Under the pieces are notes generated by a model. It was given only the letters and a program-made list of their open reading frames with translations. It searched no databases and had not been told where the DNA came from. A DNA stretch of 22,493 nucleotides from CBDTTM01 sp965363355 (GTDB lineage Bacteria; Bacillota; Negativicutes; Selenomonadales; Selenomonadaceae), in assembly GCA_965363355.1 (NCBI GenBank), contig CBDTTM010000021.1:1-22493 (forward strand), given 5' to 3'. Both the position numbers and the translations under genes were made by a program. Of the stretch, positions 6,030 to 13,186 are shown piece by piece; the first letter of the stretch is position 1; each line of letters begins with the position of its first letter.

Positions 6030-7478
6030 TTGAAAAGGATGCAAAACTTGAGAACCGCTTTTTTTACCGTAATGATGACAGGATTATTTTCAGCAAGCTG
6101 CTTGGCGGCAACTTTTGATGATGTACCGCGTGGACACTGGGCTTATGATGCTGTCCGTGAACTCGGCGAAGCCAAATTGATCCAAGGCTATAACGATGCC
6201 GAGTTTCGCGGGGACCAGGAAATCACGCGTTATGAAATGGCAGTCCTGGTGGGCAAAGCAATAGATAATTTTCAGACGGCAGATGAAAATCAACAAAAGT
6301 CGATTGATCGCCTGTCCGCAGAATTTGCCAGTGAACTCAATCATATGGGCGTTCGTGTGGCAAAAGTGGAAGCGAAGACAAAAACTTGGATTGCCAGCGG
6401 TGATTTGCGCTTTCGCCTGCATGGCAATGATCCGCAGCAAACCGTCAATCAATCTTCAAAACTAAAAGGCGGCGATCAATACGATTGGCGGGCCCGTATT
6501 TTGATTGCTGGTGATTTGAATGACACGATGAAAGCGAATATCCGCTTGACTTCTGGCTGGAGCAACCGCCCCGGCAATACCGATGGTATCGGGTCAACAA
6601 CCTATATCGATGTTGCTACACTGACGGCTCAAAACGTGATGGGACTTGATGTCTTAAAAATCGGACGAGACAGCAACTGCGAAACTGGTTTTGGTTTGAT
6701 GTCAAAACCGGATTCGACCGATGGAATCTGGATTAAAAAATCGCTGAGCAAAGTGGCTGGATTCAATGCTTGGACGGGCAACCCGACAAAAGGAAATACA
6801 ACCGCATCAGGCAATCAAAGTGACAGCAACCAGGTGACAATCGGAAATCTAACCTGGCAAGCGAGCGATAAACTCAAGTTCACCACGGGCTATTACTGGT
6901 CGGATATCCCAGGGACGAGCAATGCAGCCGTGAATGCGGGCAGTCGCTTATTGGCAGCGAATGGGGCAAAATACGATTCTTCGCAAGGGTATGACCTTGG
7001 GGCGAGTTATAAATTCAGTGGAATGACTTTGTTGACAGAATACATAGGGACCACGTTGAAAAATCCGGCGAATATGAATAAAAATCCAAATGGCTGGTCG
7101 GTACAGCTCAGCAATGCCAAGGGGCCGAGCGGAAGCAAATGCCTCTTTAACAATACTCCGATGACAGATGTGCGGAAAAAAGGAGATAATGCTTGGCTGG
7201 TAAATTATCGACAGGTTAAAAGCGGAGCGGTTCCTTATGGTCTCGGTGGCTTTGATGTGCTAGCCAATGCAGATACGACGGGAAATTATGATGTGTCCTT
7301 ACATGGCACGGATAATGTAAAAGGCTGGACATTTGCATACGAATACGTTCCGGCAAAAAATGTAGCGTTGAATCTTTGCTATCAGCTTCTGAGCGTTACG
7401 GATCGGTCATTGACTCCGGCGTTCCATGGCAATAGCCTCGACAAGACTCTTTGCTTTACGGTGAATTGTTTCTTCTAA
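6030..7478 (+). CDS. SLH-domain outer-membrane porin
   Basis: An outer-membrane beta-barrel protein of about 482 residues. Parts in order: signal peptide ending near CLAA; one SLH domain starting TFDDVPRGHWAYDAV and running through ITRYEMAVLVGKAI, which in Negativicutes ties the outer membrane to peptidoglycan; a short helical, probably coiled-coil linker; and a long barrel region of alternating polar and hydrophobic strands ending in phenylalanine (VNCFF). Start codons are ambiguous. TTG at 6030 is ten bases after GGAG, TTG at 6024 is four bases after it, and ATG at 6039 lacks a well-placed site. It lies 146 bases after the flavoprotein on the same strand, so it may admit that enzyme's substrate; this is inference. 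OmpM-type or general porin are equally possible names. Confidence 0.9.
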   Translation: MKRMQNLRTAFFTVMMTGLFSASCLAATFDDVPRGHWAYDAVRELGEAKLIQGYNDAEFRGDQEITRYEMAVLVGKAIDNFQTADENQQKSIDRLSAEFASELNHMGVRVAKVEAKTKTWIASGDLRFRLHGNDPQQTVNQSSKLKGGDQYDWRARILIAGDLNDTMKANIRLTSGWSNRPGNTDGIGSTTYIDVATLTAQNVMGLDVLKIGRDSNCETGFGLMSKPDSTDGIWIKKSLSKVAGFNAWTGNPTKGNTTASGNQSDSNQVTIGNLTWQASDKLKFTTGYYWSDIPGTSNAAVNAGSRLLAANGAKYDSSQGYDLGASYKFSGMTLLTEYIGTTLKNPANMNKNPNGWSVQLSNAKGPSGSKCLFNNTPMTDVRKKGDNAWLVNYRQVKSGAVPYGLGGFDVLANADTTGNYDVSLHGTDNVKGWTFAYEYVPAKNVALNLCYQLLSVTDRSLTPAFHGNSLDKTLCFTVNCFF

Positions 7479-7505
7479 GCTGGATTTGAACTTTTAAAAA
7501 AAATA

Positions 7506-7549
7506 CAGTAAGATAAAATAAAGCTGCGAAGCCTCATTTTATCTTACTG
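7506..7549 (-). terminator. Hairpin downstream of the porin; T-run lies on the minus strand
   Basis: A perfect 14-bp stem (CAGTAAGATAAAAT at 7506-7519 with ATTTTATCTTACTG at 7536-7549) with a 16-base loop containing a GCT-GCGA-AGC mini-hairpin. On the plus strand it is followed by CAACCAAAA, not T's. On the minus strand it is followed by TATTTTTTTTT, the proper layout of an intrinsic terminator. It may still protect the 3' end of porin mRNA. Confidence 0.65.
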
Positions 7550-7616
7550 CAACCAAAATACAGGCAGCAGATCTGAGCGATGGAAATCGTATGTTATCGA
7601 ATCGTGGAGAAAAGGA

Positions 7617-8885
7617 TTGAATGGAATGGATATAGATACGGATACTGCAGTGCATCTTTTGGAGTCGTTGGTTACTAAAGGCATCGGTGAAGTGGGAAAA
7701 TACATCAGAGAAAATGTAAAGCGCGAAGTCTTTATCATCGATGACCGTTTGTTTAAACACTATCCGCGCAAAATGCCGCTGTCAGACAAAGCTTTAGGCC
7801 ACTTTTTGCAGGAAATGCCAGGAATCAAGGAAGATCAATACTATTATTGCAAGAATTCGCGGCGGCTTGTGTTCGTCGTGGACAACAACGGCAAGAAATT
7901 ATGGGTATTGCTCAAGGACATCCCGACGGATCAAATCGTAAAGATCATCGATATCATAGCCAATACTCGGCTGGCACTAAAAAACTATCTTCGCAGTGAA
8001 TTGCGCATCGAACGGCAGCTGCAAGAAGAAAAAAGAAAGTTCATTGAAGATTTATTTGTAAATAAAGGGAATCATATTAAATTTTTTCGTGAGAAAATGG
8101 GTATTCAACTCGATATGGAGCATTTTTATGCGGTGATGGTCGTTGTTTTTGAAAACAAGTTCAGCAATGTGACGGTACTCAAACAGCTCAGCCGTGAGTT
8201 TGCGGTTTCGGCAGGCGTCAGTCCCATCGAGCTCGTCTATTGGAAAGAGATGCATGTCGTCATCTTGACGGATGTCCAACAGCCCCGCAGTGACAAGGAA
8301 AATCCTTGGCCGGACGAGAAGCGTTTGGAGAATTGGAAAAATTTTGTTGAAAAAAGACTCGAAACCAAGGCCGCTATTGGTATTGGCAACAATTATTTGC
8401 TGCCAGATCTCTATAAAAGCTTTAATGAAGCACACATTGCCTTGACCTTCCGTTTGCTTGAGAAAAAGAATGTCGTGCAGCATTTCAATAATATGGGGAT
8501 TTTTACAGAACTGTTTTTACATAATAGGAAGAGCATTTGTGATTTTTGCCGAAATACGCTCGACAAGCTTTTAGAATACGATCATGACTGCGATTCGGAA
8601 TTACAAGAAACGGTGCGTGCTTTACTCGCCTGTAATTTCAATTGGAAGGCAACGGCGGAAAAACTTTTTGTCCATGTCAACACTTTGCGCTATCGCTATG
8701 ACAAAATAGAGCAGCTTTTAAGCATTGATTTAGCAGACCCGGATGTTCGGTTTAACTTATATGCAGCTATTCGCGTGGGTGATGTGCTCAAAAAGCTTGA
8801 TTTGATGCATCCGGCTTATATTGGCAATATCAGCGGACACAAGGCGAATAAGGCCGGAAAGAAACAAAGCCGTACAATATTTTGA
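7617..8885 (+). CDS. PucR/CdaR-type transcriptional regulator
   Basis: A cytoplasmic DNA-binding regulator of up to 422 residues. Residues 1 to about 130 form an N-terminal sensory region like that of CdaR (sugar-diacid regulator) proteins, including FVVDNNGKKLWVLLKDI. A central diverged GGDEF-like region covers roughly 165-300. The C-terminal PucR-type helix-turn-helix is around 340-395: NWKATAEKLFVHVNTLRYRYDKIE, quoted here as NWKATAEKLFVH followed by VNTLRYRYDKIE. TTG at 7617 has GGAG seven bases upstream; ATG at 7626 is an alternative. It stands alone after the porin and before tatA, on the same strand. It may sense the substrate of the reductase system and control the flavoprotein-porin-cytochrome genes. 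The effector cannot be read from sequence. It has no membrane segment. Confidence 0.85.
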   Translation: MNGMDIDTDTAVHLLESLVTKGIGEVGKYIRENVKREVFIIDDRLFKHYPRKMPLSDKALGHFLQEMPGIKEDQYYYCKNSRRLVFVVDNNGKKLWVLLKDIPTDQIVKIIDIIANTRLALKNYLRSELRIERQLQEEKRKFIEDLFVNKGNHIKFFREKMGIQLDMEHFYAVMVVVFENKFSNVTVLKQLSREFAVSAGVSPIELVYWKEMHVVILTDVQQPRSDKENPWPDEKRLENWKNFVEKRLETKAAIGIGNNYLLPDLYKSFNEAHIALTFRLLEKKNVVQHFNNMGIFTELFLHNRKSICDFCRNTLDKLLEYDHDCDSELQETVRALLACNFNWKATAEKLFVHVNTLRYRYDKIEQLLSIDLADPDVRFNLYAAIRVGDVLKKLDLMHPAYIGNISGHKANKAGKKQSRTIF

Positions 8886-8915
8886 CAAGAAAAAAAGAAT
8901 TTCTGCAATTAAAGA

Positions 8916-8943
8916 TTGACGAAAAGGAAAGATATACTATAGG
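8916..8943 (+). promoter_or_regulatory. Possible tatA promoter
   Basis: TTGACG (8916-8921), a 16-base spacer and TATAGG (8938-8943). It lies 150 bases upstream of tatA. The leader contains the palindrome CAGGCATTTGCCTG (9023-9036), a possible small hairpin or operator. Confidence 0.4.
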
Positions 8944-9093
8944 ATAGATACAAGTGCTTCACGGAATTTTTGTAGATAAAGCTAGAGCAAAGAAAATGTA
9001 GTTGCTGTAAAATGACAGTAATCAGGCATTTGCCTGTGAGGAACTTAAAATATAAGTGAGTTGAATGGATAGAAATGGAAGGACGTGTCGTTG

Positions 9094-9306
9094 ATGTTTG
9101 GTTTGAGTGTCCCTGAGATTGCGGTGGTTGTTGTGATCGGGGTTGTGTTTTTTGGGCCAACAAAACTCCCAAAGCTAGGAAAAGCTGTGGGTGAGACAAT
9201 TCATGAAGTCAGAAATGGACTGGCAGATCCGGTAGAAAATACGGGGACGGCCACTGTGGAAAAAATAGAGGCACAGCCAGTGAAGACTTTGGAAAAAGGT
9301 AAATAA
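9094..9306 (+). CDS. tatA: TatA/E-family component of the twin-arginine translocase
   Basis: A small membrane protein (70 residues) that forms the pore-like assembly of the Tat system for folded, cofactor-bearing proteins. An N-terminal helix (SVPEIAVVVVIGVVFFGP) is followed by the hinge FGPTKLPKLGKAVGE, then an amphipathic helix and a short acidic and polar tail. ATG at 9094 gives the usual MFGLS start. TTG at 9091 is seven bases after GGAAGGA and may be used instead, giving nearly the same protein. No tatC lies in the window, so this is an isolated copy. Its nearest visible Tat substrate is the flavoprotein at 4174. TatB cannot be excluded by sequence, but the short tail favours TatA. Confidence 0.92.
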   Translation: MFGLSVPEIAVVVVIGVVFFGPTKLPKLGKAVGETIHEVRNGLADPVENTGTATVEKIEAQPVKTLEKGK

Positions 9307-9318
9307 ATCGAAAAAAAC

Positions 9319-9371
9319 AAGCTCTTAGAAAAAGCATCGCAGGATGTTTTTTGCTAAGAGCTTATTTTTTT
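9319..9371 (+). terminator. Intrinsic terminator of tatA
   Basis: AAGCTCTTAG (9319-9328) pairs with CTAAGAGCTT (9354-9363). An inner stem pairs AAAAAGCATC with GATGTTTTT, leaving a small bulge. A run of seven T's follows at 9365-9371. Confidence 0.9.
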
Positions 9372-9494
9372 CTGTGCAGCTAAACATGCAAACATTCACG
9401 CGGCAAAAGTCTGCAGGCAAGGTCAATATGGACAAAAAACAGCAGGGGAATTTGTCAGTATCCACAAAGGGACTGACTGGATCGAACGGGAATA

Positions 9495-9529
9495 CAAAAA
9501 AGAGCCGCTTTCATAAGCAGCTCTTTTTT
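9495..9529 (-). terminator. Intrinsic terminator of the padR gene, bidirectional in form
   Basis: AAAAAAGAGC (9495-9504) pairs with GCTCTTTTTT (9520-9529), with an inner GCTT/AAGC stem. Because A's precede and T's follow, it can work in both directions. It ends 12 bases past the padR stop. The 120 bases between here and the tatA terminator show no gene. Confidence 0.88.
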
Positions 9530-9540
9530 GCTCGGGGGGA

Positions 9541-10083
9541 TTATTTTCGCAGCTTGTTGAGAAAATCAAGGGATTCTTCGAGCCAGCGCAGTTGGCTTTC
9601 GAGACTGGTGACTGCGCCCTTGAGCAGCAGGTAATCACCAGCCGATTGCGACGCGACGGTTTCGGGGCAATATTCGTTGAGTTTGGTCTGATAGCGCAGC
9701 AGCAAGGCAAAAACTGCTTTGCTGCGATTTTCAAACTTTTCTTGCAGCTGTTTTGGCGAGAGATTTTCTGAAAAATAAAGGCGAAGCTTAAAGATGTCCT
9801 TGCTTTGTGGCAGTGGTGGTTCTTCTTCAGACATCCACGATAGGAGCGTTTCTTTGCCTTTGGGGGTCAAGGAATATATTTTTTTTTCGAGGACTTCTCC
9901 TTGGATGACTACTTTGAATTCGATGAGTTCTTCGGCTACGAGCTTTTTTAACTCGGTATAAATCTGGCTTTGTTTGGCACTCCAAAAATCAGCGACGCAG
10001 TCATTGAAGATCTTGGTCAGATCATAACCGGTCAGTTGATCCTTATCAATTAGGCCTAAAATGGCATAGCTTAATGTATTCAT
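9541..10083 (-). CDS. PadR-family transcriptional regulator
   Basis: A cytoplasmic repressor of 180 residues. The N-terminal winged helix begins MNTLSYAILGLIDKDQLTGYD (given in part: AILGLIDKDQLTGYDLTK) and includes SQIYTELKKLVAEELIE and the wing YSLTPKGKETL. A C-terminal helical dimerisation region (about 85-180) is of the Vir_act_alpha_C type found in longer PadR proteins. Its start has GAGGT eight bases upstream. It diverges from an exported hydrolase, with overlapping promoters and a shared palindrome between them, so it probably represses both itself and the hydrolase. PadR of lactobacilli and Bacillus responds to phenolic acids, but the family is broad and the ligand here is unknown. 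Confidence 0.92.
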   Translation of the reverse strand: MNTLSYAILGLIDKDQLTGYDLTKIFNDCVADFWSAKQSQIYTELKKLVAEELIEFKVVIQGEVLEKKIYSLTPKGKETLLSWMSEEEPPLPQSKDIFKLRLYFSENLSPKQLQEKFENRSKAVFALLLRYQTKLNEYCPETVASQSAGDYLLLKGAVTSLESQLRWLEESLDFLNKLRK

Positions 10084-10108
10084 ATGTAAACCTCACTTGC
10101 AAAATGTA

Positions 10109-10137
10109 TTGACTTTATTTTTTCTAGTATATATAAT
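10109..10137 (+). promoter_or_regulatory. Promoter of the alpha/beta-hydrolase gene
   Basis: TTGACT (10109-10114), a 17-base spacer and a consensus TATAAT (10132-10137). Expected transcription start is near 10144, giving an 80-base leader. Confidence 0.75.
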
Positions 10138-10154
10138 AATTATATAAATTACAA
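10126..10154 (-). promoter_or_regulatory. Promoter of the padR gene
   Basis: On the minus strand TTGTAA (10154-10149), a 17-base spacer and TATACT (10131-10126). It overlaps the hydrolase promoter face to face, so the two should exclude each other. Confidence 0.55.
10130..10146. promoter_or_regulatory. Shared palindrome, candidate PadR operator
   Basis: TATATAAT-A-ATTATATA is a perfect 17-bp palindrome covering the hydrolase -10 and lying in the spacer of the padR promoter. It is built only of A and T, so chance is possible. Confidence 0.45.
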
Positions 10155-10222
10155 CATATCATTTTATACATGTTTTAATTTATTTATTTTGAAAGACAAA
10201 TTTTAAGGGAGTGGATTTTAAC

Positions 10223-11215
10223 ATGAATCTGAAAAAAACAATCACCATGGTGACCTTGAGCGGCGTATTGTTGAGCCTTGGAGGATTATCTGTGGTTTCG
10301 GCAGAGACAGCACATGCCGCAGATAGCAAGATCCTCAATGTACAGGTGAAAAAACCGCAGGTCGATCTGATTTCCGATGTTGTTTATGAACAGGTCTCGA
10401 CAATCGGCTACGACAATGTCGCGATGAAGATGGACGTTTTGAAGCCGCAGCGCAAAGAAAAGATGCCGGCAGTTGTCTTTGTTACAGGCGGCGGCTTCAT
10501 CCATGCCAATAAAGATAGATATATACAGCAGCGTCTCCAAATGGCCGATGCCGGCTATGTCGTCGCGAGCATTCAGTATCGCGTGGCGCCTACGGGCAGA
10601 TTCCCGCAGCCGGTCGAAGACGTGAAGTCTGCGATTCGCTATATCAAAGCCAATGCGGCAAAATTCAACGTCGATCCGAACAATGTTGCGGTTGTTGGCG
10701 ATTCTGCCGGCGGCTATTTATCGGCAATGGTCGGTACCAGCAATGGCACGAAAAAATTCGATAAGGGTGAAAACCTTGATCAAAGCAGTGATGTAAAAGC
10801 GGCAGTTGATATCTATGGCTTATCGGATTTGACCCGCGTCGGTTCAGATTTTTCTGAAGAAGTCCAGAAAAGACATAAATCAGCCGGAGCGACCGAAGCA
10901 CTTTGGGTAAATGGCAGTCCGATATTTGGCGGCACAGATGGTGGAATATTAGCGGATCCGGATAGTGCAGCAGCAGCTAACCCACTTAATTACATCACAG
11001 ATAAGACGGCACCGTTCCTCTTGATGCATGGCACGGCTGACCAGCTCGTATCACCTAGTCAGACAGAAATCCTTCATCAAGCACTGCAAGCTCATGGCAT
11101 AGAATCTACTCGTTATGAAGTCACCGGTGCAGCCCATGGCGGCGTATACTGGGTTCAACCAGAAGTAATGCAAGTCGTCATTGATTTCCTCGACCAACAC
11201 CTAAAAGCAAAATAA
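10223..11215 (+). CDS. Exported alpha/beta-hydrolase (esterase/lipase type)
   Basis: A serine hydrolase of 330 residues with a Sec signal peptide (about 1-35, cleavage near AHAAD), so it acts outside the cytoplasm. The nucleophile elbow GDSAGG places Ser161. The probable acid is Asp273 in HGTADQLV and the base His305 in GAAHGG. The oxyanion region reads VTGGGFIHA in place of the usual HGGG of the hormone-sensitive-lipase family. The YRVAP....FPQPVEDV segment is typical of BD-FAE/acetyl-esterase-like enzymes. ATG at 10223 is preferred: an upstream GTG at 10211 overlaps the AAGGGAG ribosome-binding site. It diverges from padR and ends in its own terminator. The substrate is unknown; carbohydrate or phenolic esters are possible. 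Confidence 0.9.
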   Translation: MNLKKTITMVTLSGVLLSLGGLSVVSAETAHAADSKILNVQVKKPQVDLISDVVYEQVSTIGYDNVAMKMDVLKPQRKEKMPAVVFVTGGGFIHANKDRYIQQRLQMADAGYVVASIQYRVAPTGRFPQPVEDVKSAIRYIKANAAKFNVDPNNVAVVGDSAGGYLSAMVGTSNGTKKFDKGENLDQSSDVKAAVDIYGLSDLTRVGSDFSEEVQKRHKSAGATEALWVNGSPIFGGTDGGILADPDSAAAANPLNYITDKTAPFLLMHGTADQLVSPSQTEILHQALQAHGIESTRYEVTGAAHGGVYWVQPEVMQVVIDFLDQHLKAK

Positions 11216-11246
11216 TATTAGGCGATGAAGCCTGAAGAACGGACTG

Positions 11247-11283
11247 GATGGTGTGCAGAGCTCTGTGTGCCATCTGGTTTTTT
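11247..11283 (+). terminator. Terminator of the hydrolase gene
   Basis: GATGGTGTGCAG and CTGTGTGCCATC form a 12-bp stem with four G-U pairs around an AGCT loop (11247-11274), followed by six T's at 11278-11283. Confidence 0.75.
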
Positions 11284-11345
11284 CTACTTTGATTTACACC
11301 GCTTTGGCGGCGAAATGAAACCTATGGGGAGTGTTCAATTTTATC

Positions 11346-12527
11346 ATGGAAAATACTCGGTTATGGACAAAGAATTTTATCGCAATCGTAATGACCAACG
11401 CTTTATTGTTTGGCGGCTTTCATATTTTACTGCCGACTTTGCCTCTTTATGCTGCTGCACATGGCGCAACGGGATCGCAGATCGGTATCATTACGGGGAT
11501 CTTTGGATTTTCCGCTATTTTTATTCGCTTTTTCACCGATTTTGGGCAGGAAAAGTTCGGCAAGAAAAAATGCTTGTACTTAGGGCTTTTGATTTCCGTC
11601 CTTTGTACGGTTGGCTATAATTTCTTCTATTCCGTCAATGAAATGATCGCGATTCGATTATTGCATGGCTTCGGTTTTGGCTTGACTACGACGTTTGCGG
11701 CGGCAATTGCAGCGGATATCATTCCGCGTTCACGCATGGGCGAAGGCATCGGCTATTTCGGCCTTGGCAGCACCTTGGCCATGGCGTTGGCTCCGGCAGC
11801 TGGACTATGGCTCATGAATGGGTCGGGTTCGGCTTCCATGTTTGCTGTTGCAGCCATTGCAAGTGCGTTGGCTTTTTTGACGACAAGCGCGAGCAAGCCA
11901 TCAGCTGTTGCGGCGCCGAAAGAAGCCAAAGCAAAACTGTCGCTGCGTGACCGCTTGCTTGAACGCGGTACGGCGATTCCGGCTCTGTTGACGGTTCTTT
12001 TTGGCATGAGTTACGGAAGCGTAAATACCTTTGTTTCGATGATGGCCAACCAGGCGCATATCGAAAACGCTGGTGCTTTCTTTATCGTCGGGACAATCTG
12101 TATTTTCTTATCGAGACCAGTCGGTGGCCGTATTTTTGACGCTAAGGGTCCGGCTTGGATAATGGTTCCTGGATCGGCACTCTTTTTTATCGCTTTGATC
12201 TTGCTCATGCACGCTACGTCTTTGCCGATGCTGCTCGGCGTTTCTGTCTTATACGGTTTTGGTGGCGGTCTTTTGCTGCCAGCTCTTTTGACTTGGATGC
12301 TCAACCTCGTGAGCAGTGACCGTCGCAGCGGTGCAAGTGCTACATTTTATAATATGCTCGATGTCGGAACGAGTGCTGGGGCCATCGGCCTTGGTGCAGC
12401 AGCTGAAACGATCGGCTATATCGATATGTATCGTTATTCGGCAGCCGCGATGGCGCTGTTTTTCATTATTTTTGTCCTTTATATGATTCGTACCCCAAAA
12501 GTACAGACGCAAGAAGACAATGCCTGA
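11346..12527 (+). CDS. Major facilitator superfamily transporter (drug-efflux-like)
   Basis: A polytopic membrane transporter of about 393 residues with roughly 12 hydrophobic segments. The first helix region is AIVMTNALLFGGFHILLPTLPLY. Quoted in part, LLFGGFHILLPTLPLY resembles DHA1-type permeases. The loop FGQEKFGKKKCLYLG (about 65-80) matches the conserved motif between helices 2 and 3. A basic cytoplasmic loop (about 185-205, KEAKAKLSLRDRLLERG) separates the two six-helix halves. ATG at 11346 is 14 bases after GGGGAG, which is long; GTG at 11331 would overlap that site. The substrate is not predictable. It follows the hydrolase terminator and ends in its own terminator, so it is probably a single-gene unit. 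No promoter was recognised in the short gap. Confidence 0.9.
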   Translation: MENTRLWTKNFIAIVMTNALLFGGFHILLPTLPLYAAAHGATGSQIGIITGIFGFSAIFIRFFTDFGQEKFGKKKCLYLGLLISVLCTVGYNFFYSVNEMIAIRLLHGFGFGLTTTFAAAIAADIIPRSRMGEGIGYFGLGSTLAMALAPAAGLWLMNGSGSASMFAVAAIASALAFLTTSASKPSAVAAPKEAKAKLSLRDRLLERGTAIPALLTVLFGMSYGSVNTFVSMMANQAHIENAGAFFIVGTICIFLSRPVGGRIFDAKGPAWIMVPGSALFFIALILLMHATSLPMLLGVSVLYGFGGGLLLPALLTWMLNLVSSDRRSGASATFYNMLDVGTSAGAIGLGAAAETIGYIDMYRYSAAAMALFFIIFVLYMIRTPKVQTQEDNA

Positions 12528-12548
12528 TAAGTTATAGCGATGGATCAC

Positions 12549-12583
12549 AAAAGCCGAGCAGATTGATTTCTGCTCGGCTTTTT
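12549..12583 (+). terminator. Intrinsic terminator of the MFS gene
   Basis: A perfect 13-bp stem (AAAAGCCGAGCAG, 12549-12561, with CTGCTCGGCTTTT, 12570-12582), an 8-base loop and a T-run at its end. Confidence 0.93.
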
Positions 12584-12617
12584 GCGAGCTGTATCAAGAA
12601 GCAACAGGGGGCTTTCA

Positions 12618-12646
12618 TTGAAAAAATCTATGCTTTTCGTTATAAT
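12618..12646 (+). promoter_or_regulatory. Promoter of the HutP-family gene
   Basis: TTGAAA (12618-12623), a 17-base spacer and TATAAT (12641-12646). The short leader to the ATG at 12685 holds only AGGAGGG. Confidence 0.8.
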
Positions 12647-12684
12647 ACAAGCAGTGGAATCGGAAGTTTTACAGGAGGGTTTTT

Positions 12685-13110
12685 ATGGAAAAAGGCAAGA
12701 TTACGAGCATCGATGTTGGCCGGGCTGCATTGAAGATTGCAGTGACCGCCAGCCGTGAGGAAGAAAATGCGGTTAAAAAGCAGCTGGCCCAGCAGGCCAT
12801 ACGGGCTACGGCAGTCGATTTTGGCGGGGAATTCATCAGTTCTATTGTGAAGATCGTTGAGCGAGCTGTTGTGGCGGCGCAAAGACAGGGAATCGTACCA
12901 GATAATCATATTGGTGCCGGGCCAGTTGCTGGCGCGGCCAGTGCAGCACTTGAACAGGTCAAAACGAAAGCAACCGGCTTCAATGTTGGCGGGAAGATCG
13001 GTATCGCTCGCTATGAAGAGCATCTTTGTGTTGCTATCTACATGGGCGTTGGCGTTTTGAACCTCAATGAGCTCGGCGTGGGTTTAGCGCATCGTTCGAT
13101 AAAAGAATAG
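12685..13110 (+). CDS. HutP-family protein
   Basis: A small cytoplasmic protein of 141 residues resembling HutP, the histidine-activated RNA-binding antiterminator of Bacillus histidine-use operons. The C-terminal part (VAIYMGVGVLNLNELGVGLAHRS, in pieces VAIYMGVGVLN and GVGLAHRS) aligns with the end of HutP, and His136 matches the metal-ligand His138 of B. subtilis. His75 (PDNHIGAG) matches His73, but the position of ligand His77 appears to be glycine. The segment AVDFGGEFISSIVKIVERA is typical of HutP relatives in Negativicutes and clostridia. It has its own strong promoter, AGGAGG and terminator. No hut genes lie in the window, so its RNA target is unknown. Family assignment is fairly sure; function as an antiterminator is inferred. 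Confidence 0.75.
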   Translation: MEKGKITSIDVGRAALKIAVTASREEENAVKKQLAQQAIRATAVDFGGEFISSIVKIVERAVVAAQRQGIVPDNHIGAGPVAGAASAALEQVKTKATGFNVGGKIGIARYEEHLCVAIYMGVGVLNLNELGVGLAHRSIKE

Positions 13111-13114
13111 GAGG

Positions 13115-13144
13115 AAAGCAGAGTTGAATTCTCTGCTTTTTTTT
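13115..13144 (+). terminator. Terminator of the HutP-family gene, with a promoter -35 in its loop
   Basis: AAAGCAGAG (13115-13123) pairs with CTCTGCTTT (13131-13139), with loop TTGAATT, followed by T's to 13144. It lies five bases after the stop codon. Confidence 0.92.
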
Positions 13145-13152
13145 GGTATAAT
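13124..13152 (+). promoter_or_regulatory. Promoter of the marR-MFP-RND operon
   Basis: TTGAAT (13124-13129), a 17-base spacer and TATAAT (13147-13152). The -35 is the terminator loop of the gene before it. Confidence 0.8.
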
Positions 13153-13153
13153 A

Positions 13154-13172
13154 TAGTTGATTAAATCAACTA
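13154..13172. promoter_or_regulatory. 19-bp palindrome, candidate MarR operator
   Basis: TAGTTGATTAAATCAACTA is a perfect palindrome centred on 13163. It starts one base after the -10 and covers the expected transcription start. Its size and TTGATT/AATCAA core are typical of MarR-family operators, which implies autorepression. Confidence 0.8.
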
Positions 13173-13186
13173 AAGGATGTGAGCAA

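Noticed and set aside
9344..9634. 96-codon plus-strand frame between tatA and padR
   Set aside because: Spans two terminators and the 3' end of padR; nothing recognisable.
11225..11620. 131-codon plus-strand frame overlapping the MFS gene
   Set aside because: Covers the hydrolase terminator and runs into the MFS gene in another frame; composition is unlike a real protein.
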